From: Solimicrobium silvestre
GTDB lineage: Bacteria > Pseudomonadota > Gammaproteobacteria > Burkholderiales > Burkholderiaceae_D
DNA: 36,804 nt
Assembly (NCBI RefSeq): GCF_002976435.1
Contig: NZ_PUGF01000037.1
Location: 1 to 36,804 of the forward strand
Reading direction: 5' to 3'
A program made the position numbers and the translations under genes. Shown one piece after another: positions 9,118 to 16,500 of this stretch (the first letter of the stretch is position 1; every line of letters begins with the position of its first letter). The notes under the pieces were generated by a model. It did not search any database. It was not told where the DNA came from and worked only from the letters and a program-made list of their open reading frames with translations.

Positions 9118-9798
9118 TTAAAACAAAGCAGCGTGAAGGATCTGCGGCTCAATACTTTTCATCCTTTCAGCTTGCAACGCGATTACGCGTTCAACCAGAT
9201 CGGGCCCCGCACTTTCTGGAGATCCGCATTCAAAAGGCGGTTGTGGATCATATTCAAAACCCAATTGCAATATTTTTGCCACATCCGCCCCGGCAAGCTC
9301 ATCGACCAGGGTAAAAGCAAAATCAATTCCTGCTGTTACGCCGCCACCAGAAATCCGATTTCTATCACGTACTACGCGCTCAGAAATTGGTATTGCGCCA
9401 AATAGCGGCAAATATTTGCGCCACATCCAATGGCAGGCCGATTTATAACCGTTCAGCAATCCGGCCGCACCTAGGACTAACGATCCGTTGCAAACCGATG
9501 TTATATATTTTGCTGTTGCTGCTTGCTGGCGCAAAAATTCCAACGTGTCAGTATCGCCCACTTGATCGCCGATACCGATTCCGCCAGGAACACACAACAC
9601 ATCAAGCACCGGGCAATCGGTAAATGTGGTGGTCGGATTAATCGAAAAACCAACATCCGTTATGACGGGCTCCAGCGCTTTCCAAACCAGATGTATTTTG
9701 GCGTTAGGAACTCGGCTAAGAATTTGAGCCGGCCCTGTCAAATCGAGCTGGGTTACTCGAGGGAATAGTAAAAAACCAATCTGAATAGAGTTTTGCAT
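9118..9798 (-). CDS. DJ-1/PfpI family protein, isonitrile-hydratase-like
   Basis: The 226-residue protein closely resembles isonitrile hydratase (InhA) of Pseudomonas, which converts isonitriles to N-substituted formamides. Seen in sequence: IGFLLFPRVTQLDLTGP with the conserved aspartate at 19, LCVPGG at about 68-73, and the nucleophile elbow SVCNGSLVLGAAGLL with cysteine 103. The GGGVTAGIDFAFTLVDEL block near the C-terminus is also typical. The residue after the cysteine is Asn, where family members usually have Thr, which could change activity. It has no signal peptide and so is cytoplasmic. It is divergent from the GlxA-type regulator across 84 bases, suggesting regulation by it. Confidence 0.85.
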   Translation of the reverse strand: MQNSIQIGFLLFPRVTQLDLTGPAQILSRVPNAKIHLVWKALEPVITDVGFSINPTTTFTDCPVLDVLCVPGGIGIGDQVGDTDTLEFLRQQAATAKYITSVCNGSLVLGAAGLLNGYKSACHWMWRKYLPLFGAIPISERVVRDRNRISGGGVTAGIDFAFTLVDELAGADVAKILQLGFEYDPQPPFECGSPESAGPDLVERVIALQAERMKSIEPQILHAALF

Positions 9799-9882
9799 GA
9801 AGATATATCCGTCTCAGGTAAATTGTTATTCTATGGCTCTTTACCGTTGACATAAATGACAATATCAAGCTAAATTCTGCCA

Positions 9883-10878
9883 ATGATAACTCCTCTCAAC
9901 ATTGCCTTATTGGTTTTCGATGGCGTGCAAATACTTGACGTAACCGGCCCCGCTGCGGTCTTTGGCGCCGCCAATGATGCTGTAGGCTATTCCTTTTATC
10001 GTGTACACATTCTTTCTGAACTGGGGGGAAAGGTAAAAAGTAATTGCGCAATAGAGATAGATTCAAGTTCGCTGAAAAAAATGTCTCCACGCTCTATCGA
10101 CACGTTGCTGATTGCTGGCGGTACAGAAGACAAAGTGTGTGAATTTGCTGCTCTTCAAACCGTTAGAAAATGGGTCCTAAAAGCAAGCATGTCTGCGCGC
10201 CGTTATGGATCCATTTGTACCGGCGCTTTTGCTTTGGGAGAATTTGGACTTATTGACGGAAAGCAGGTTGCCACGCATTGGTCTTCTTGTTTTGATTTAC
10301 AAACCGCCTATCCCGATGCAAATATTGATTCAAATGCGCTCTATGTAGAAGACGGTAAATTATGGACATCTGCCGGAGTCACGACAGGAATAGATATGAG
10401 CCTGGCTCTGGTCGCAAATGACCTTGGCAACGAAATCGCTGATGCCATTGCTAAACGATTAGTATTGTATGCGCGCCGCCCCGGCTACCAATCACAATTT
10501 AGCCCAGTCTTAAAAGCACAAATAGATGCCGGTGCGCCTTTTGGAAAACTGATTACCTGGATGCAGGAACATTTAGTTGAAACACTGACTGTATCTACGC
10601 TTGCGGAACGTGCCATGATGTCAGATCGAAATTTTCATCGCAAATTTACCAGCGCCACAGGTGAAACTCCAGCCAATTTTGTTGAAACAATTCGGCTTGA
10701 TCATGCCAGGCAGTTGCTCACATCTGGATTATCGATCAAAGAAATCGCTACAAAAACCGGATACTTAAATGCGACTCAACTTTCCAAAGCATTTAACCGT
10801 CGCTTTGGAATTAGCCCGTCGTTTTTTCGGGAAATGAATTCCAGCGTTCCTATCTCTCGCACCGATGGCAGCAATTGA
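9883..10878 (+). CDS. GlxA-type AraC transcriptional regulator with DJ-1/PfpI domain
   Basis: This 331-residue regulator has an N-terminal DJ-1/PfpI amidotransferase-like sensor domain (about 1-195). It contains LLVFDGVQILDVTGP and the elbow SICTGAFALGEFGLIDG with cysteine 112. A C-terminal AraC double helix-turn-helix domain (about 220-320) ends with GYLNATQLSKAFNRRFGISPSFFR. In this family the sensor domain binds a small ligand and is usually not an enzyme. Its closest neighbour is the divergent isonitrile-hydratase-like gene, the most likely target together with itself. The ligand is not known. Confidence 0.93.
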   Translation: MITPLNIALLVFDGVQILDVTGPAAVFGAANDAVGYSFYRVHILSELGGKVKSNCAIEIDSSSLKKMSPRSIDTLLIAGGTEDKVCEFAALQTVRKWVLKASMSARRYGSICTGAFALGEFGLIDGKQVATHWSSCFDLQTAYPDANIDSNALYVEDGKLWTSAGVTTGIDMSLALVANDLGNEIADAIAKRLVLYARRPGYQSQFSPVLKAQIDAGAPFGKLITWMQEHLVETLTVSTLAERAMMSDRNFHRKFTSATGETPANFVETIRLDHARQLLTSGLSIKEIATKTGYLNATQLSKAFNRRFGISPSFFREMNSSVPISRTDGSN

Positions 10879-11026
10879 CGTCGTTTTGTCATAGGAGCAG
10901 AAATGCTTCCTGGATATTATTCCATGGTGTTTTCACCTACCGATTTGGTTAGCGCTCGCGGTTTGTTCTTTTTCTTTTTGCCTTCCATTCGCAAGAAACG
11001 GTGACATCTAATTTAAAAAATATCAC

Positions 11027-11167
11027 ATGAACAGACACGACCTTTTTCGTTTTTCAACGGTCATGCAGCGAAACGACGAAAACTTGCAGCCAAGCACCTT
11101 GAGCAGGCGAGATATCGATGGGAAACTGGCCACTCCTAATTCACCTATCCAAGGAGTTGCACCATGA
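11027..11167 (+). pseudogene. Short ORF, possible N-terminal remnant of an AraC-type regulator
   Basis: An ATG at 11027 opens 46 codons whose TGA overlaps the start codon of the next gene (ATGA). The peptide contains MQRNDENLQPSTLSRRD, which resembles the start of an AraC DNA-binding domain (a DENL-Q-P-L-S/T-L pattern), but nothing of the rest of that domain follows. No Shine-Dalgarno sequence is visible. A 34-base stretch here (11064-11097) recurs at 22936-22969 in inverted orientation, next to a decayed DJ-1/PfpI gene. The remnant reading is inference; a leader peptide coupled to the DJ-1/PfpI gene is the alternative. Confidence 0.35.
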
Positions 11168-11883
11168 AACGATTGTTGCTTGCCGCACTGACTGCTATTT
11201 GCACCGTGTCTGCTACCTACGCAGCTGATATCACCCCCCACATTGTTCCACCGGCGAACCGTGCAATCAAAGTCGCCTTTGCGTTGAGCGAACAAGCCGA
11301 AGTCATTGATTTCGCCGGCCCGTGGGAAGTATTCGGCAATGTCATGTTGCCCGGTGATTTCAAGGACATGCAGGAGAGCATGCCGTTTGAATTGTATACG
11401 GTAGGTCCATCGCAAAAGCCTATTCATACATCGGGCAACCGTCACGCTGGTATGGCGATTACGCCAGACTATGATTTCCTGAATGCACCTGAGCCCGATC
11501 TGGTCGTGGTACCCGCACAGCAAGGCGGCGCAGCGCTGTCCGCCTGGTTAAATAAACTTCACGCTCATCACAAGATCATCATGTCGGTATGCACCGGTGC
11601 ATTCAAACTTGCGCAAGCGGGCTTATTGGACGGCAAGATGGCGACCACCCATCATTCGGCCTTGGACAAATTCGCAAGCCAATATCCGAAAATCAACGTG
11701 GTGCCCAACGTTCGCTATGTGCAATCTGATCCGGAAATTTTTACTTCCGGCGGATTGTCCGCCGGCATCGACCTCGCCCTGCATATGGTTGAAGCGTATT
11801 ACGGCCGCGACGTTGCGCAGGCCACGGCTGACAACATGGAGTATCAGGGGTTAGGTTGGAAGACCCCCGTGACATCGAACTGA
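11164..11883 (+). CDS. Exported DJ-1/PfpI family protein
   Basis: The 239-residue protein begins with a clear signal peptide (basic start, hydrophobic core, cleavage after TYA at about residue 20), so it should act in the periplasm. That is less usual for this family. The DJ-1/PfpI domain follows: EVIDFAGPWEVFG, VVVPAQQGG, the nucleophile elbow SVCTGAFKLAQAGLLDG with cysteine 143, THHSALDKF, and GGLSAGIDLALHMVE near the end. AAGGAG precedes the ATG. Possible roles are a cysteine hydrolase or a small-molecule binder. A homologous but broken copy lies at 22.7-22.9 kb. The gene is on the same strand as the GlxA regulator about 285 bases upstream. Confidence 0.88.
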   Translation: MKRLLLAALTAICTVSATYAADITPHIVPPANRAIKVAFALSEQAEVIDFAGPWEVFGNVMLPGDFKDMQESMPFELYTVGPSQKPIHTSGNRHAGMAITPDYDFLNAPEPDLVVVPAQQGGAALSAWLNKLHAHHKIIMSVCTGAFKLAQAGLLDGKMATTHHSALDKFASQYPKINVVPNVRYVQSDPEIFTSGGLSAGIDLALHMVEAYYGRDVAQATADNMEYQGLGWKTPVTSN

Positions 11884-11993
11884 CCGAGCGCTTCCAATAT
11901 CGTCGAAGAGTGCCATCTCACTTCTATTAAAAATTGCGGTGATTTGGCTTACCACTCAAATTCAAAATACGATTAACAACGCGAGAATTCTCA

Positions 11994-12665
11994 ATGAAAA
12001 TTAACGACGGAAAATTACGTGCTGTCGCCTTGGCGATAACGTGTCTTGCCGTTTCACTGCCTGGACAAGCTGCGCCCATGGGGTTTAAAGATTCCTGGAT
12101 GGTGATGGGCGATTTCGATACCAACTGGCGCGATCTCTATACCAATTACGCATTCACGCCACAAGATGCGTTTGGTGTCGATGCGCTTTATATGCGCTCT
12201 GACGACAAGCTCCAGACGCTGGATCTTGTTGACGCAACTTATACCCGATTAATACAGCGCTGGAATTTACCGGATGCACAAGCTAATTTTTGGTTTATGG
12301 GCGGGTTAGGTGAAGCACGCACCTATGATCAACGTAGCGGAATATTCGACACGAAATTGATGGTGTCGCCGGGTCTTCAGTTGGATTATGAAACTACCCG
12401 TGTGTATTTTGCGGCTAATACGCAACTATATCGAGCCGAACAGATTAATCACGATATGGCGTCATTACGTACCGGTTTTTCATTTTATGAAACCGAGTTC
12501 GACGAAACCCAACCGTGGTTCATCATTGAAGCAAGGCGTATGCATGATTTGTCCGATAAAACGGAAATAACGCCCATGCTGCGCCTCATCAACAAAGATT
12601 ATTTCATTGAAGCCGGCGTCAATAATTCACGCCAATTTCGCTTCAATTTTATGTATACCCTTTAA
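11994..12665 (+). CDS. Putative outer-membrane beta-barrel protein of a metal module
   Basis: This 223-residue protein has a signal peptide cleaved near GQA at about residue 26. The mature part has alternating polar and hydrophobic residues and many aromatics, and it ends in RFNFMYTL. That pattern suggests a small beta-barrel of the outer membrane. The mature start contains APMGFKDSWMVMGDF. I do not recognise a named family. It is followed after nine bases by a MerP-like gene and then a MerT-like gene, so it is probably the outer-membrane part of a three-protein metal system. The barrel call rests on pattern only. Confidence 0.6.
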   Translation: MKINDGKLRAVALAITCLAVSLPGQAAPMGFKDSWMVMGDFDTNWRDLYTNYAFTPQDAFGVDALYMRSDDKLQTLDLVDATYTRLIQRWNLPDAQANFWFMGGLGEARTYDQRSGIFDTKLMVSPGLQLDYETTRVYFAANTQLYRAEQINHDMASLRTGFSFYETEFDETQPWFIIEARRMHDLSDKTEITPMLRLINKDYFIEAGVNNSRQFRFNFMYTL

Positions 12666-12674
12666 GGAATTACC

Positions 12675-13007
12675 ATGAAAAAAATTATTGGCACCGTTAT
12701 TTTGGCAACGATTGTAATGGCAAATACTGCCCAAGCGGCGGTTCAAACGATTAAAGCAGAAGTGAATGGCATGGTGTGTGCATTTTGTGCGCAAGGTATC
12801 GACAAAAAACTTCGTGAGCTGCCGCAAATTAAGGCTGTATACGTTAATTTGAAACATAAAATCGTCGCCGTGGAATTAAAAGAGGATCAAACTTTGTCTG
12901 AATCTACGGTGAAAGATGTGGTGAAAAATGCTGGTTACGATGTCGTTAACATTCAAACAGTTGACCAAACTGCGCAGCAGATTAAAGAGTCGTTTGGAAA
13001 GGATTAA
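12675..13007 (+). CDS. Periplasmic heavy-metal-associated (HMA) protein, MerP-like
   Basis: The 110-residue protein has a signal peptide (cleavage near AQA, about residue 21) and one HMA ferredoxin-like domain. The metal site reads GMVCAFCAQGI, with cysteines 35 and 38 forming the CxxC pair that binds soft metals such as Hg, Cu, Zn or Cd. The domain closes with the usual KNAGYDV. A C-terminal extension of about 20 residues (VDQTAQQIKESFGKD) goes beyond the common MerP length. AGGA lies before the ATG, and the stop is three bases before the next start. It probably hands metal to, or accepts it from, the downstream membrane protein. Confidence 0.88.
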   Translation: MKKIIGTVILATIVMANTAQAAVQTIKAEVNGMVCAFCAQGIDKKLRELPQIKAVYVNLKHKIVAVELKEDQTLSESTVKDVVKNAGYDVVNIQTVDQTAQQIKESFGKD

Positions 13008-13010
13008 ACG

Positions 13011-13403
13011 ATGAAAAATCGAGAAATTGATCCATTAAAACCAACTAAAACCGCGTCGCTGTTATCACTATTTACCAGCGGAGGTACGCTGATTTGTTGC
13101 GCTTTGCCGGCATTACTGGTTGCATTGGGGGCTGGCGCGACATTGTCTTCACTGATTTCGTTTGTTCCGCAATTGGTCTGGTTTTCTGAAAATAAAACGG
13201 GGGTGTTTGGGACTGCAACTGTCATGCTGATTATTTCAGGAATTATGCAATGGAGGGCACGATCGTTACCTTGCCCACTTGATCCAGTTCTGGCGGTTGC
13301 TTGTGCCCGAGCAAGAAAAACCTCCTTGCTAATTTATCTTTTTTCAGTCGGGATGTATTTGTTGGGAGGTTTTTTTGCGTTTGTTGCACCATTATTAAAT
13401 TGA
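13011..13403 (+). CDS. MerT-like inner-membrane metal transport protein
   Basis: The 130-residue membrane protein has about three to four hydrophobic segments. The first carries GGTLICCALPALLVALGAGA with the vicinal cysteine pair 29-30, as in the first helix of MerT. A second cysteine-containing loop, LPCPLDPVLAVAC (cysteines 88 and 98), follows a central helix, where MerT also has a cysteine pair. Mercury importers use these pairs to relay the ion from MerP. No merA, merR or merB is present, so the metal need not be mercury. It is the last gene of a tight three-gene operon. Confidence 0.75.
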   Translation: MKNREIDPLKPTKTASLLSLFTSGGTLICCALPALLVALGAGATLSSLISFVPQLVWFSENKTGVFGTATVMLIISGIMQWRARSLPCPLDPVLAVACARARKTSLLIYLFSVGMYLLGGFFAFVAPLLN

Positions 13404-13411
13404 TTTTACAG

Positions 13412-13442
13412 CCATCCACCGATGTTTCAGCAGATGGTTTTT
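13412..13442 (+). terminator. Possible terminator of the metal module
   Basis: CCATC at 13412-13416 pairs with GATGG at 13433-13437, followed by five T. The stem is short and the loop is 16 bases, so this is a modest terminator. Its position just after the last metal-module gene and before the convergent helicase gene supports it. Confidence 0.45.
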
Positions 13443-13530
13443 AAAGCCAAAAACAGAAAAACGGTTAGTTTCTTGTTGAAATTGGGCATTTTTCCTTTGT
13501 TGACAATGTCAATTTGAATAATCATCTAGG

Positions 13531-16500
13531 TTAGTTGTCATTGTCAGCCGCTGCGATTTGTTCTAATTGGTTAAGTTTATCAAGTAGCTTTTTCATCGGA
13601 ATTTCCGGATTTATCCACCAGTCAGTAGACCAAATCCGGTGAATATTCCAACCTAGCCCCTCCAATATCATCTGGCGAAGTCTGTCTCTGTCGCGAGCAT
13701 TTGCGGCAGAATGGTAGGTGGCACCATCACATTCAACACCCAAGAGATATCTGCCACGGGCATGCGGATTTACAACCGCCAAATCCAACCGATATCCAGA
13801 CACACCTACTTGTGGATGAACCTCCCACCCATTGTCGCGTAATTTATTTATTACAGCGACTTCAAATGGGCTATCTGGTTCCCTGCCCGTCGGCAAAGCT
13901 TGTTTAGCTAATACCCTAGGGCCATTTATTGCAAAATCCAGGTAGGCTTTGAGATCTGCAACACCCCTGGCTTTCGTCCTAGATAAATCAATATGCTCTG
14001 GCCTTAAACTACTAAATATCTTTACTTGATATCTCGCCCTGGAGGCGGCGACATTTAGACGCCGGTGGCCACCTTCCTTATTCATTGGGCCAAAATTCAT
14101 CGAAGTTTTTCCGTTAATGTCTTTACCGAAAGTGATTGAAAATAAAATTACATCTCGCTCGTCACCCTGAACATTTTCTAAATTCTTGACAAAATATGGT
14201 TCAACTTGACTATCAGAAATTGCTATTTCAAATTTTGGAATTTCCATCCTCTTAGCATCAATCAGCTTCTCAATCAATGATTGCTGGGGTGCGTTAAAAG
14301 TTATCACGCCCACGGAATGCGATTTACCTTTACCTGATAAATAATGCTCGACTACTGCGTCAACAATCGCATCCGCTTCTTTTCGATTAGTTCTCGATTT
14401 TCCTGCATCGTAGATCCCACCTATATCGACAAATGTGACGGACTGATCCTCAGTTACAGGAGATGGAAATGTAATTAATCGATTCTCGTAATATTGCATA
14501 TTCGAGAAGGTAATTAGCCCTTCACTTTTGGATCTATAGTGCCAATCCAATGTGCAAGTCATCATGCCAATGCTCAGACATTCATCGAGAATGCTTTCCA
14601 TTTCCTCGATGTCATCTTCATTTACCACTCCATCAGAGTCTGCTGCATTGAAAAAATTTGTTGGCGGCAATTGCTTTGGATCACCAACACAAACCAATTG
14701 TTTACCACGAGCTATTGCTCCTACAGCATCCCACGTCGGAATTTGACTAGCTTCGTCAAAAATCACTACATCAAATTGCGGATGCCCAGCATCCAGGTAT
14801 TGTGCGACGGATAGCGGGGACATTAGTAAGCATGGCTTCACTCGTGGCAAGGTCTGCTTTGCTTGATTAATTACTTGTCTAATTGATTTATGCTGCCGCT
14901 GCTTTTGTGCTTCACGCCGTAAAAAAGCAATTTCTGAACTCAATTCACCTTTAATTTCATTTTCCCTAGGAATTTTCCCCCGCAATTTTGCAACGATATA
15001 TTCTTGAGTTAATTTTTGAAAATTAGCATCGATTTTCTTAAACTCAAAAATTTTGTGTTCATGAGTTGCCCCCGAAAAATTTGAGAGCAAAGCTTCGTTA
15101 TCGATTATTTTTTTTACCCACCAGTTCTTATAACTAAATTCGAAAAATGGTACTAGATCATCTAGTGATACCTCTCCAGCCTCAACGCTATTAACCAAGC
15201 CTTGCAACCCTAATGAACTAGATTTGGTTTTATTCAGTTGCCATACACACCAAGGTTGTAACTGGGTCTTAGCTCTTTTCCAGCTTGCCACCATCGAAGA
15301 AGACGAAATTAGTATTCCTGGTGAATTCTCTCCGTTGCAAAGTGCTTTGCGAGGACTAGCAAATAAGGATAGCTCATGCCAATTATTTGCAAAGTCCCTA
15401 AACGAATTACGTAACTGCGCAGCCACTTTGAAATAATTTGAATTAACAGAAAACATTTCAGGCTGCTTATTTATTAAATTCAATAAATGAGATCTTTTTT
15501 GAATAAGTTCTTCACTCTGAGTTATGCACAATTTATGAGTGACATTTGAGAAACTCTCCATCCAGGTGAGATATTTTTTGGCAGCATTCCAATCGGTCGT
15601 TATCCCTTTAAATTCCTCACCTAATACTTTTTTTCCAATATCTCTGTTTTCATGTGCAAAAATATCTTCTTCGTTGAGTTTTCTTAGTTCAATCAAAAAT
15701 TCATCAATTTCCTCGTTTGCCAATCTTTGATTCGTAAGATTAAATTGCTTAATCTGCGATGTTATTTTCCGTTTACTAATCCATCGTTTAAGTATGAAAT
15801 ACTGATTTGAAACTCTCCATTCAGATTGCAATTTTTCTGCCGAAATAGATTTCAGATCAGGGACGTAACTTTCTTCGAATTTGGTCCAGATGTCGTTTCT
15901 ATTAATGCCGTGAGCGATCAAATCATTAAGCTGCTTTCGAATTATTTGGTTATCAGCGAATGACACAGATTGAAAAGGGATCTCGCATGATTGCATCAAA
16001 ATTTCCGCCAATTGATCTAATGAAATTAAATCATTGAAGCTTAATGTTTGAACATCTACATTTAACAGCTTTGAAAAATCTGATATTGATAATTTTAAAT
16101 TGACGATTGCTGACTCAATAGACTCACATTGTTTAATCAAATCATCCTGCCAACTAGGAGTCCACTTAGTTTGCCCTATCTCAGAAAGTGGATGTCCGCC
16201 AATATTTCCTAAGTGCCTCGCTAATGCTGACATTTCCGCTACCAATTCATATAGCGATTCTAATTCTGCATTGCTGTGTGTGTCCGCATCTGCCCAATTG
16301 AATTGGGCAGGAATTCTATCTGAATTGCCGATACAAGAGCCCATCGAATCAAATACGGACAAACCATTCCGATGTTCGCGATGGAGTACATTGACTAAAT
16401 CAGTTAGCTGGTTGCGGATGACGCTTAATTTTTCTGCTTCTTTAAGCCAATCCGATTGAAGGTTATGTTGAGATATATTTAAAGTTTGAACAAATTCTTT

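Noticed and set aside
10903-11004. 33-codon ORF with AGGAG before its ATG
   Set aside because: The ribosome site is good, but the peptide is short, Phe-rich at its end and unlike anything recognised; too weak to call as a gene.
13011-13403. Complete mercury resistance operon
   Set aside because: Only MerP-like and MerT-like genes are present; no MerR, MerA or MerB homologue lies in the window.
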